A stretch of DNA of 64,000 nt from Blastocatellia bacterium (GTDB lineage Bacteria; Acidobacteriota; Blastocatellia; UBA7656): NCBI GenBank assembly GCA_035275065.1, contig DATENM010000085.1:1-64000 (forward strand), in the 5' to 3' direction. Made by a program: the position numbers and the translations under genes. The notes beneath the pieces are model-generated. The model was given only the letters and a program-made list of their open reading frames with translations. It had not been told where the DNA came from and did not search any database. Below are positions 48,896-59,212 of this stretch, piece after piece. Position 1 is the first letter of the stretch, and each line of letters opens with the position of its first letter.

Positions 48896-49189
48896 CTAGC
48901 GGCGATGACGGCGGCGGTACTGGCGTTTCTTGTGGACGTGATAAGCGGTGCCGCCGGCGGCTCCGGCGCCCGCGCCGATGGCCGCGCCTTTTTTGCCGCC
49001 GATCAATCCGCCTGCCGCTGCGCCTACTGCCGCGCCGATGCCGATGCGCTTGGCGGCTTTCTTCTTGCCGGCTTCGGGATTGCGATGCCGCCGGCGCTGC
49101 GCCGCGTCGCTGCTGATGTCAAAAGACAGCATCAACACTAGCGTCGCCAGCACCAGGCAGATTACTCTTCTCAGCTTCTTGGGGCTCAT
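48896..49189 (-). CDS. Small glycine-zipper protein
   Basis: 97 aa with a signal peptide (VICLVLATLVLMLSFDISSD, cleavage near DAA). A very basic segment (RRRHRNPEAGKKKAAKR) precedes a glycine zipper (IGAAVGAAAGGLIGGKKG and AAIGAGAGAAGGTAY) that should form a tight membrane hairpin, followed by an Arg-rich tail. Such proteins occur in outer or inner membranes of many bacteria, with uncertain roles in envelope integrity. GGAGG lies 8 nt before the ATG. Confidence 0.8.
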   Translation of the reverse strand: MSPKKLRRVICLVLATLVLMLSFDISSDAAQRRRHRNPEAGKKKAAKRIGIGAAVGAAAGGLIGGKKGAAIGAGAGAAGGTAYHVHKKRQYRRRHRR

Positions 49190-49225
49190 TCTGTTGTCCT
49201 CCGCTATGAAGATTATTCAGACGGT

Positions 49226-50323
49226 TCAGCTTCTCTTGGCCATCTCATCAAGCGCCGCGCCCAGTCGCGCCAAACCTTCCCGCAGTATATCACCGGGAAT
49301 GCCGATGCCGATGCGAAAATGCTCCGGCATCTCAAAGAAGCGGCCCGGCACGATAGAGGTTTCGTACTTCTCGCGCAGCAAGGCGCACAGGTCGTCCACC
49401 TGCCCATGCCTCAAGCGCGGCGAAACGACGGTGCCGAATCGCGGGCGAAAAGATTCGAGGTCGCGGCGCGATTCGAGGAAGTGATCGAGCGCGCGCCAGT
49501 TGGCGTCGAGCAGCGCTTTGGCCCGCGCCGCAATGCGGTCAAGATGGTGCAGCGCGACGACGCTTAAGCGTTCTGCCGGGTGCGCCGGAATGCCGCCGAA
49601 GATGTCGTGCAATCGCCAGATGCGCCGCGCCAGCTCCGGCTCGGCCAGAATCCAGCCGCAGCGCAAGCCGCTTAAGCCATACGCCTTTGTCAGACTGCTG
49701 GTGGTTACGAATTCGCGCCCGAGCTGAAAGGCGTAGGGACGCGCGTCGTCAAAGATCGCTTCGAGGTAAACTTCGTCCACCAGGACGCGGGCTCCGACGC
49801 TGCGCGCCAGCTCGCCAACCTGCTTCAAAGTTTCTTCGCCGGTGAGCGCGCCGGTCGGATTATGCATGTTCGTCAGGACGATCAGCCGTGTGCGGCTGCT
49901 GACCCGACGCTCTAACTCGGCGAGGTCAACGCGAAAGCCATCCTCGCGCCGCCGCTCCAGTCGTTTGACGGTCGCGCCGAGATAACGCGGCACCGCGAGC
50001 AACGGATCATAACCGGGCTGCTCGACAATCACTTCGTCGCCGGGCTCTAGCAGTGTCGCCATCGCCAGATGATTCGCCAGCGATGTGCCGGTCGCCTGAA
50101 CGACGCAGTCTGTGTCAACGCCGCACTTCTTGGCGAGCGCCTGTTGTAACGGCGCGTAGCCATAAAAACTTGGCCCGCTCAATTCCAGGTCGGCGAGCGT
50201 TACCGGCAACTCGGCGAGCGGGTAATGAATCAGGCCGCTGGTCGCCAGGTTGAAGCGCGCCGCAGCCTCTGTCTTGGCCCATTCGATGTACGGCGAAGCT
50301 TTGACTCGCTCAGTGTTGCTCAT
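49226..50323 (-). CDS. PLP-dependent aminotransferase (class I/II)
   Basis: 365-aa fold-type I aminotransferase. PLP lysine in SSLTKAYGLSGLRCGW; NMHNPTGALT holds the Asn that contacts PLP, and DEVYLEAIF the Asp. The N-terminal region is short, as in the aspartate or valine-pyruvate aminotransferase-like group. The acceptor is unknown. ATG 50323 overlaps the APC permease gene by 14 bp, which suggests coexpression of uptake and transamination of one amino acid. An in-frame GTG one codon earlier is possible. Confidence 0.9.
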   Translation of the reverse strand: MSNTERVKASPYIEWAKTEAAARFNLATSGLIHYPLAELPVTLADLELSGPSFYGYAPLQQALAKKCGVDTDCVVQATGTSLANHLAMATLLEPGDEVIVEQPGYDPLLAVPRYLGATVKRLERRREDGFRVDLAELERRVSSRTRLIVLTNMHNPTGALTGEETLKQVGELARSVGARVLVDEVYLEAIFDDARPYAFQLGREFVTTSSLTKAYGLSGLRCGWILAEPELARRIWRLHDIFGGIPAHPAERLSVVALHHLDRIAARAKALLDANWRALDHFLESRRDLESFRPRFGTVVSPRLRHGQVDDLCALLREKYETSIVPGRFFEMPEHFRIGIGIPGDILREGLARLGAALDEMAKRS

Positions 50324-51704
50324 CACGTTTTCCGCGCCAGAGGAAATAGATCGGAATGCCCGCGAGCAAGATCGCCCAGCCTTTCACGCTATCGAGCGGA
50401 TAGTTGACCACGACGCTTACGGCAACAAAGCATTCGGCGATGATGAAGACCAGCGTCGTCAGCGGGTGCCAGGGCACGCGGAAGCTGGCCCGCCCGTCGC
50501 GGCGGCGAAAGACAAACAGGCAGGCCGCCGATAACGCGAAGAAAATCGTGTCTACGGACATCACATAGTTGAGAATCTTCGCGTAGATTCCCGCTAGAGC
50601 CAGGATGATGACGATGGCCAGCGCGCCTTGCAAAGCGATGGCGACGACCGGCACGCGGGTTCGCGGGTCGAGCCAGGCGACGCGCTTGAAGAACAAGCCA
50701 TCATCGGCCATCGCGAAGTAGACGCGCGGCGCGGTCAGCATCCCCTGGCTGAGAAAGCCGAGCGTCGAGATGGCAATGCCGGCGGCAATCAAGCTCTTGC
50801 CGCGTTCGCCGAGGATCAAGCGCATGACTTCCGAAGCCGGCGTCTTGGTCTGTGCCAACTGGTCAACGCCGAGCACGTGGACGTAGACATAATTCGCCAG
50901 CATGTAGAGGATGATAACGCCCAGCACACCGATCAACAGGCCGCGCGGCATGTTCTTGCGCGGCTCGCGCACTTCGCCGGCGATGAAGCACGACGTCTGC
51001 CAGCCGCCATAAGCGAACATCACCGGCACCAGCGCCGCGCCGAAAGCCGTCAACGTCAGCCCGTCGAGGCCCGGCGTAAAATAGCCTGCCGCCGGTCGCC
51101 ATTCATCGTTATAAATCAGCTCGGTCGGCTGGGCCGGCGTCCGGGCAATGAACAGACCGCAGGCAATCAACGCCAGGATGGCGATGATCTTTAAAACCAT
51201 CAAGACGCTCTGCACAGTGCTGCCGGCGCGCACGCCGAGACAGTTAATCAGCGTCAACAGCGCCAGCGCAATGACCGCAATGATGGCGCTCGCCCGGTCA
51301 CTGTCGGGCAGGTTGGTGAGCTGCGCAAAGTATTTTGCGAAGGTCACGGCGACCGCGGCCATGCCGCCGGTCTGCGTCACCAGCAGCAGCGTCCAGCCAT
51401 ACAGGAAGGCCGGCAGCGGGTGAAAGGCTTCGCGGATGTAAGCGTACTGGCCGCCGACTTGCGGGCGGTGCGCCGCCAGCTCGGCGTAGATGAAAGCGCC
51501 GGCCAGCGCAATCACGCCGCCCATCGCCCATGCGCCCAGCACCAGCCACGGCGGATGCACCTGGCGGGCGACGACGTAAGCGTTGATGAAGATGCCGGAG
51601 CCGATGATGCCGCCCATGACGATCATCGTCGCGTCGAACAGTCCGAGCCGGCGCGCGAGCTGCGGCGCGTCGTCGTCGGCAACTGTTTGGTGGGCGGTCT
51701 TCAA
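50310..51704 (-). CDS. APC superfamily amino acid permease
   Basis: 464-aa transporter with about 12 membrane spans. TM1 has the unwound substrate motif GGIIGSGIFIN; the conserved loop after TM2 is AAHRPQVGGQYAYIREAFHP; TM6 has PVMFAYGGWQTSCFIAGEVREP. It resembles the LAT/YkfD-type proton-coupled or exchange carriers. Initiation is at TTG 51704 with GGAGG 9 nt upstream; the segment GGAGGCCCTCC could fold over the ribosome-binding site. The downstream aminotransferase overlaps its end. Confidence 0.92.
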   Translation of the reverse strand: MKTAHQTVADDDAPQLARRLGLFDATMIVMGGIIGSGIFINAYVVARQVHPPWLVLGAWAMGGVIALAGAFIYAELAAHRPQVGGQYAYIREAFHPLPAFLYGWTLLLVTQTGGMAAVAVTFAKYFAQLTNLPDSDRASAIIAVIALALLTLINCLGVRAGSTVQSVLMVLKIIAILALIACGLFIARTPAQPTELIYNDEWRPAAGYFTPGLDGLTLTAFGAALVPVMFAYGGWQTSCFIAGEVREPRKNMPRGLLIGVLGVIILYMLANYVYVHVLGVDQLAQTKTPASEVMRLILGERGKSLIAAGIAISTLGFLSQGMLTAPRVYFAMADDGLFFKRVAWLDPRTRVPVVAIALQGALAIVIILALAGIYAKILNYVMSVDTIFFALSAACLFVFRRRDGRASFRVPWHPLTTLVFIIAECFVAVSVVVNYPLDSVKGWAILLAGIPIYFLWRGKRDEQH

Positions 51705-51720
51705 GCCGGAGGGCCTCCGT

Positions 51721-51778
51721 TGTGGCGCAAGCTGTTAGCTTGCGCAAGTCTGGACGCAAGCTAACAGCTTGCGCCACA
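51721..51778. repeat. Perfect 24-bp palindrome with self-complementary arms
   Basis: 51721-51744 is the exact complement of 51755-51778 around a 10-nt loop. Each arm itself contains GCAAGCTGTTAGCTTGC, so a cruciform with secondary hairpins is possible. It lies between the kinase stop codon and the permease start. It is not built of tandem words, so it is a different class of element. Confidence 0.92.
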
Positions 51779-51780
51779 TC

Positions 51781-54000
<2,220 letters not shown>

Positions 54001-54325
54001 GAGAAACCTCGAAAGCGAAAGCTGGAGCAGGTCATCGTCAATAAACCTGATGAGCATACCTACACCGGCGGCGGGCGCGCAAGTTTGCATTGCGCGCCGC
54101 ACCGAGCCATCCGCAAAAAAAAAAATCTAAAAAACTCTGGAACCATCCACGCGCCTCGCGGACATCACCACCGAGGACGATTCGCCAGCCAGTGGCGGCG
54201 GTGGCCGACGCGATAATCGCGTTGCCAACGCGCCCAACTCCGCCGTTCTCCCCGGCATCATATTTCATTCAACCCATTGCGCCACGCGTGTGCGCGCAAA
54301 TTTAGACGATCAACAAGGAGAGTTC
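54001..54325. other. Gene-free divergent region with an 11-A tract
   Basis: 325 bp between the membrane kinase and the DUF5666-like gene. The only striking feature is eleven consecutive A residues at 54115-54125 followed by TCTAAAAAA, in otherwise GC-rich DNA. This could be an UP-like or bent promoter element. No -10/-35 pair is convincing. Confidence 0.5.
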
Positions 54326-54967
54326 ATGCAGAAGGGAATTTACCGAATACTTACCAGAGGGACGCTTGCTTGTGTTTGCCTCTTTAATCTCGTCATTGGC
54401 GCCGCTGTGCTGGCGCAGCATCACGAGGGGCGCGGCGGCGACCCGGCGAACCGCGCCGGCGGCAAGATCACGGCCATCAGCGGCGCTTCAATCACCGTGC
54501 AGGGCCGCAACGATCAGACCAACGTCATCAATGTCACGGCTAATACGACCTACGAACGCAACGGCCAGGCGGCGCAGCTTGCGGATTTCAAAGTCGGTGA
54601 TTTCGCGTTCGCTCACGGAGCGCGCAACACCGATGGCCAGTTCGTTGCCGACCGCGTAATGGGTGGCGACCAGCCGCCGCGCGGCAGGGGGCAAGGCGAA
54701 GGCCGTTTTAACGGCGTCGGCGGGCAGTTGCAGTCGGTTGACGCGGCGGCGCACACGCTGACCGTGACGACCCGCGACGGCGCGGCGCAGACCATCTATA
54801 CGACTACCAGCACCGAATTCAACCGCAATCGCCAGGCTGCGACACTGGCCGATTTCAAAGCCGGTGACTTCGTGATGGCGCGCGGCGCTCGCAACAGCGA
54901 CGGCCAGTTCGTTGCCGAGCGCGTGATGGGTGGCGACCAGCCGCCGCAGCACCGCCAGCGACAGTAA
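54326..54967 (+). CDS. Secreted protein with two DUF5666-like repeats
   Basis: 213 aa from ATG 54326 (AAGGAG 6 nt upstream). Signal peptide: LACVCLFNLVIGAAVLA. Two tandem units of about 80 residues follow, each with an OB-like beta pattern: GGKITAISGASITVQGRN and GGQLQSVDAAAHTLTVTTRD at the starts, and nearly identical ends LADFKVGDFAFAHGARN and LADFKAGDFVMARGARN, then DGQFVADRVMGGDQPP or its close copy. The repeats look recently homogenised. The last residues are Gln/Arg-rich. Function unknown. Confidence 0.82.
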   Translation: MQKGIYRILTRGTLACVCLFNLVIGAAVLAQHHEGRGGDPANRAGGKITAISGASITVQGRNDQTNVINVTANTTYERNGQAAQLADFKVGDFAFAHGARNTDGQFVADRVMGGDQPPRGRGQGEGRFNGVGGQLQSVDAAAHTLTVTTRDGAAQTIYTTTSTEFNRNRQAATLADFKAGDFVMARGARNSDGQFVAERVMGGDQPPQHRQRQ

Positions 54968-55063
54968 TCCGCCGGGGCGCGCCGTGCGTAGAGTTCGTTC
55001 CGTAGAGACAAGCAGACGCGCTTGTCAATGTGTGAGTGAACCAGCATCTTGCTGTCCTCCTCC

Positions 55064-55095
55064 GGGCCGACCCGCAAGGGCCGGCCCATTTTTTC
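55064..55095 (+). terminator. Intrinsic terminator between the DUF5666-like gene and the sigma factor operon
   Basis: GGGCCG and CGGCCC pair, with an inner CCC-GCAA-GGG hairpin capped by a GNRA-like tetraloop, followed by ATTTTTTC. Confidence 0.75.
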
Positions 55096-55216
55096 GCGCG
55101 CCGCAAATATCGTCCGCCATTTGTCGCCGGGCTGTGATCTAATGAACTAATGGAACTATTGCGGCGCGCCGCGGACAACCAGGACGGGGCCGAAAGAGGG
55201 AGAAGCTGAGAATCGG

Positions 55217-55837
55217 ATGAAAGAGGCGCTGGCAACGACCAACGACGAAACGCTGCTGCGGCTGATGATCGCCGGCGATGCCGAAGCGTTTGCCGCGCTC
55301 TACGACCGGCGGCAAGCGGGCGTCTATCGCTTCGCGCTGCGCATGAGCGGTTCGCCCGCGGTTGCCGAAGACGTGACTCAGGATGTCTTCATGGCCTTGA
55401 TGCGCGATGGCAGCCTGTTTGATTCGACGCGCGGCTCGGTTGCCGCCTACCTCTACGGTATGGCGCGCAATCGTGTGCTGAAGCGGCTTGCGCGCGACCG
55501 CGCTTTCGTATCATTGACCGACGAAGCGGATGACGAGATAGCCTCAGATGCGCGCTTGATTGCCCGCGAAGACCCGCTCGCGGAGCTATCGCGCAGCGAA
55601 ACGATTGTGGCGGTGCGGCAGGCCATCCTGGCGCTGCCGCCGCATTACCGCGAAGTCGTCGTGCTATGCAATATGCAAGAGATGAATTACGAGCAGGCCG
55701 CCGCCATCATCGGTTGCCCGGTCGGCACGGTGCGCTCGCGGTTGCACCGGGCGCGGGCCATGTTGATCAGCAAGCTGCGGGCGATGGGCGAGGCGGAAGA
55801 GGGTGAGCGATTGCCGACAGCGAGGTGTGCCTTATGA
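55217..55837 (+). CDS. ECF-type RNA polymerase sigma factor
   Basis: 206-aa alternative sigma factor with region 2 (FAALYDRRQAGVYRFALRMS, AEDVTQDVFMALM) and region 4 (ILALPPHYREVVVLCNMQEM then YEQAAAIIGCPVGTVRSRLH), joined by a slightly longer linker than usual (DEADDEIASDARLIAREDP). The RLHRAR end is canonical. Its stop codon overlaps the start of the anti-sigma-like gene (ATGA), so the two are translationally coupled. Target promoters cannot be derived from one genome window. Confidence 0.94.
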   Translation: MKEALATTNDETLLRLMIAGDAEAFAALYDRRQAGVYRFALRMSGSPAVAEDVTQDVFMALMRDGSLFDSTRGSVAAYLYGMARNRVLKRLARDRAFVSLTDEADDEIASDARLIAREDPLAELSRSETIVAVRQAILALPPHYREVVVLCNMQEMNYEQAAAIIGCPVGTVRSRLHRARAMLISKLRAMGEAEEGERLPTARCAL

Positions 55838-56601
55838 CATGCGAAGCATTCGAGAGAGTGGTGACCGATCTGGCCTGCGAATTCCTGATCGAAGCGGCGG
55901 CGCGCAAACGCGCCCTGGCGCACGCCCGCGCCTGCTCGCGCTGCGCCGCGCGCTTACGGCATGAGCGCGCCCTGACTGCTGCGTTGAATGCCGCCGCAAG
56001 CACTGAACACGGGCAAGCATCGGCAGGCATGAAAACCGCCTTGCTCGGCGCTTTCCAACAGCAGACCGCACCCGTTCCCGTGGCTGCGCCGCCTGTCTTC
56101 ATCAACTCAGCGTCGCGCCGCCCGACGCGCTGGCTGTTGGCGGCGGCGGCCGCGCTCTTGCTGTTGGCGATGCTTGTCACGCTACAGGTTTTGCACCGGC
56201 AATCGCTGGTCGAGTCATCCGCAAGTTCGCAACCGCTGATTGCCGATGCCGTGCCCGCAACCGACGTAACAAACAAGACGAATGTGCAAGTCGCGGCGAC
56301 TAGCGATAAACCCAAAACCGCGACCTCGGCATCGCGCCGCCGAATGCGGCCGGTCTTTCATCACGAGATGGCTAACCGTGGCGACCGCTCGCCGGAAACG
56401 GTGACGGAATTCATCCCGTTGACCGCTCTTGACGAGGCCACAGCGATGGGCAGCGGCACGATCATGCGCGTTGAGATGCCGCGCGCTTCGCTGATCGCGA
56501 TGGGGCTACCTTTGAACGCCGAGCGCGCACACGAGACCGTGAAAGCAGACATCGTTGTCGGTGACGACGGCTTAGCCCGCGCCATCCGACTGGTTTACTG
56601 A
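55834..56601 (+). CDS. Anti-sigma factor with ZAS motif and C-terminal periplasmic domain
   Basis: 255 aa from ATG 55834 (GAGG 8 nt upstream). The cytoplasmic part carries H30-x3-C34-x2-C37 (HARACSRC), the zinc anti-sigma motif. A membrane helix follows (WLLAAAAALLLLAMLVTLQV, about residues 103-122), then about 130 residues outside with no recognised fold, including MRPVFHHEMANRGDRSPETV. It should hold the upstream sigma factor at the membrane until a periplasmic signal releases it. The overlapping ATGA junction supports the pairing. Confidence 0.85.
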   Translation: MTCEAFERVVTDLACEFLIEAAARKRALAHARACSRCAARLRHERALTAALNAAASTEHGQASAGMKTALLGAFQQQTAPVPVAAPPVFINSASRRPTRWLLAAAAALLLLAMLVTLQVLHRQSLVESSASSQPLIADAVPATDVTNKTNVQVAATSDKPKTATSASRRRMRPVFHHEMANRGDRSPETVTEFIPLTALDEATAMGSGTIMRVEMPRASLIAMGLPLNAERAHETVKADIVVGDDGLARAIRLVY

Positions 56602-56603
56602 AT

Positions 56604-56704
56604 AGTGACAAGTGACAAGAAGTGATGAGTGATGAGTGATGAGTGGAAGAGCGGCGCAGTATTACCGATACGCTCTTGTCACTTGTCACTTGTCACTTGC
56701 CACT
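56604..56704. repeat. Heptamer inverted repeat mixing AGTGACA and GTGATGA words
   Basis: The left arm at 56604-56651 begins with two AGTGACA units and continues with three GTGATGA units. The right arm at 56675-56704 has only complements of AGTGACA. Two word families thus meet in one arm, and the arms are asymmetric. It fills the gap after the anti-sigma stop codon. Confidence 0.88.
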
Positions 56705-56722
56705 CAAAAGAAGAGAGGCACA

Positions 56723-57610
56723 ATGATTACGAAAAAACATCAACCGTTCGCTTTAATCCTGGTGGGCGCGCTGATGCTCTCCCTTGCCTCAAGCCTGGCT
56801 GCGCAAGAGCAGACCGGCCCGCGAAACTGGCATCACCGGTCGCAGGCGGCAAGCGAGCAACAGGCGGGAAGCGGAGAGGATCACAAGCGCGATTTCCCGC
56901 GTGGCCCGGGGTTCAACTTGCTATCGTCCGAGATGCGCTTCGGAGACAAGACCGTCACCGGCGCGCCGTTTTCGGCGCAGGTCGAGATGGAAAGCACGCG
57001 GACGCTCGCCGACGGCACCCCCGCGACTCACAAGAGCACAGGCATGTTCTATCGCGACAGCGAAGGCCGCATCCGCCACGAGATGACGGTCGGCGTCCTC
57101 GGCCCCTTCGCCTCTGCCGGCGATCCGCCGCGGATGGTCTTCATTAACGACCCCGTAGCCAACGCCCACTACGCGCTGGACGCCACCAACCGCACGGCGC
57201 ACAAGATGTCGCTGCCCGCGGGCCGCCCGCCACACGACATGACGGCGCAGAGCGCGCGGCGTCAGCCGCCCTTCGACATCAAGACCGAATCACTCGGCAA
57301 GCAGGTGATCGAAGGCATCGAGGCTGAAGGGACGCGGTCGGTGATTACTATCCCAGCCGGACTGCACGGCAACGAGCAGGCGGTCGAAGTGGTTTCCGAG
57401 CGCTGGTATTCGCCGGAATTGCAGACCGTGGTGATGAGCAAGCACAGCGACCCGCGTATGGGCGAGCACGTCTATCGCCTGACCCACATCAAGCGCGAAG
57501 AGCCAGTGCGCTCGCTGTTCGAGGTGCCGGCGGATTATCAAGTTCAGGAAGGCGGCTTCGGCCCAGGTCGCGGCGGCCGTCGCGGCCCGCGCCACCCGAA
57601 CGAGAATTAA
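56723..57610 (+). CDS. Secreted protein in the sigma factor operon, function unknown
   Basis: 295 aa from ATG 56723 (GAGAGG 4 nt upstream). Signal peptide: FALILVGALMLSLASSLAAQ. The mature part is beta-rich with no catalytic motif recognised; landmarks are GAPFSAQVEMESTRTLADG, YRDSEGRIRHEMTVG, MVFINDPVANAHYALD and VSERWYSPELQTVVMSKH. A Gly/Arg-rich tail (GFGPGRGGRRGPRHP) ends it. Similar proteins are frequent in this lineage next to ECF sigma genes, so it may belong to the regulon or act as a periplasmic sensor. It is separated from the anti-sigma gene by a palindrome. Confidence 0.78.
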   Translation: MITKKHQPFALILVGALMLSLASSLAAQEQTGPRNWHHRSQAASEQQAGSGEDHKRDFPRGPGFNLLSSEMRFGDKTVTGAPFSAQVEMESTRTLADGTPATHKSTGMFYRDSEGRIRHEMTVGVLGPFASAGDPPRMVFINDPVANAHYALDATNRTAHKMSLPAGRPPHDMTAQSARRQPPFDIKTESLGKQVIEGIEAEGTRSVITIPAGLHGNEQAVEVVSERWYSPELQTVVMSKHSDPRMGEHVYRLTHIKREEPVRSLFEVPADYQVQEGGFGPGRGGRRGPRHPNEN

Positions 57611-57620
57611 GCGGAGTATA

Positions 57621-57697
57621 GCCTGGGAGCGCGGGCGTCTCGCCCGCTTGCTTTTGCATTTGTGATATGAGCAGACAAGATGCCTGCGCTCCCAGGC
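57621..57697. repeat. Bipartite palindrome between convergent genes
   Basis: GCCTGGGAGCGC (57621-57632) pairs perfectly with 57686-57697, and an inner hairpin GCGGGCGTCTCGCCCGC occupies 57631-57647. There are no tandem words, so it belongs with the 51721 element rather than the heptamer class. It may also act as a terminator for both convergent genes. Confidence 0.85.
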
Positions 57698-57725
57698 TGC
57701 GCGCGATTGATTATCGCTCTACTCC

Positions 57726-59138
57726 TTACTGATCCTCGGCCACTTGATACTGCTCCAGCTTCCCGTCCGGCATTTCATAGGTCCAGGCGCGCAGTGTCTT
57801 CTGCGCGAAGGCTACGGTGTAGACGCGCAGCGTCATGCCGCCGCGCAGTCCCTGGCGGGTTTGCTTGAACTCTTGCGGCGGTCCCAGTGGCCCCAGGCTA
57901 CTGGCGAAGTCTTTCAGCGCCTGCTCGCTGAAGTAGAAGTTGGCGTCTTCGGTGAAGAGCGAGCGGTCTATCTTGCCTTGCTGTAACCCCTCGAAAATCT
58001 TGCGCGCCTGCTCCTGCTTCTTCGGGGTCGCGGGATCGTCCGAAGCTAGCAAGAGCGGCGCGATGCCGTGCACAATCACGCCGGCAGCGCCGGCGGCGTC
58101 CTGGTTAGTTAGCACGGCGACCGCGACGCGCTCGTCGGGGAAGACGAGATTTTCGGCGGTGAAGCCTGAGACCTCGCCATTGTGTGAGATGGCGCGGTGC
58201 CCCTCCACTCTGGCGACGCCGACGCCAAGTCCGTACTGCGTGCCCAGGCCGTTCTTGAGCCGAACTTCGGTCTCAAGCTCGTGGTAAGAAGCGGGCTGCA
58301 TCACCTTTCGATCAATGATCGAGATGTCCCAGCGCGCCAAGTCCTGAGCCGTCATCGCCAGCTCGCCTGCCGCGAACAGCCAGCCGCGCCCTTCCTTTGG
58401 CGCCGGGCGCAGCGGCGCGAGGGCATAACGCATGTAGCCGGTCGGATCGCTCTCTGTAAGTTTTTCTTGATCGATGTCCGTGACGCTTCGCATGCCGAGC
58501 GGCGCAAAGACTTTTTCGCGCAGGAATTCGAGCAGCGGCTTACCGGCGGCCTTTTCGACAATCACCCCGGCGATGACGTAGTTGGTGTTACTGTACTGCC
58601 ATTTCGTGCCGGGATCGAAGTCGAGCGGCTTGCGCGCCCAGCGGTCGAGAATCTGCTGCGCCGTCACCGGCTTCAGCATAAAGGGCATCACATAATCCTG
58701 CGGCCAGTAGTCCTGATAGCCGGAGGTGTGCGAGAGCAACTGGCGGATGGTGACTTCGTTGGCGCGCGTCAGGTCGGGGATAAACCGTGCAACACGGTCG
58801 TCGAGCGACAGCTTGCCCTGCTCCTGCAAGAGCAGGATGGCCGCCGCCGTGAACTGCTTGCTGATCGAGCCGATGCTGTAGCGCATCTCCGGTGTGGCCG
58901 CCGTGCGCGGCTCGGTGCGCGCATCGCCGTAGGCTTTGACGTAAACGATCCGGCCATTCTTGACCACCGCAATGGACGCGCTCGGCACGCCGCCTTTAGC
59001 CAGCGCTTCGGCGGCGAGCTTATCTATCTTCTCGCGCAACTCGGCGGAGAGCGGCGTCTGCGCGGTCGCGGTAAGATTCGCCAGTGTCAGGACCAAGACG
59101 AAGGTAAGGCTGTAAAGCAAGCCATAAGGTCGGCGCAT
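57726..59138 (-). CDS. Secreted serine hydrolase of the class C beta-lactamase/D-peptidase family
   Basis: 470 aa from ATG 59138 (AAGGAG about 7 nt upstream). Signal peptide: LLYSLTFVLVLTLANLTATA. Catalytic motifs: SxxK in YSIGSISKQFTAAAILLL, YxN in WQYSNTNYVIAG, and HNG in AISHNGEVSGF in place of the KTG box, typical of class C-like esterases and D-aminopeptidases rather than true beta-lactamases. A C-terminal domain of about 120 residues (after KKQEQARKIFEGL) resembles the extra beta domain found in many environmental homologues. The substrate is unknown. Confidence 0.88.
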   Translation of the reverse strand: MRRPYGLLYSLTFVLVLTLANLTATAQTPLSAELREKIDKLAAEALAKGGVPSASIAVVKNGRIVYVKAYGDARTEPRTAATPEMRYSIGSISKQFTAAAILLLQEQGKLSLDDRVARFIPDLTRANEVTIRQLLSHTSGYQDYWPQDYVMPFMLKPVTAQQILDRWARKPLDFDPGTKWQYSNTNYVIAGVIVEKAAGKPLLEFLREKVFAPLGMRSVTDIDQEKLTESDPTGYMRYALAPLRPAPKEGRGWLFAAGELAMTAQDLARWDISIIDRKVMQPASYHELETEVRLKNGLGTQYGLGVGVARVEGHRAISHNGEVSGFTAENLVFPDERVAVAVLTNQDAAGAAGVIVHGIAPLLLASDDPATPKKQEQARKIFEGLQQGKIDRSLFTEDANFYFSEQALKDFASSLGPLGPPQEFKQTRQGLRGGMTLRVYTVAFAQKTLRAWTYEMPDGKLEQYQVAEDQ

Positions 59139-59212
59139 GGAAGTCTCCTTGAGGATGATCATTATTCAGCGCGAGCCGATTCATTTTACGAGCCGTCGGC
59201 GCTGACAAGAAA

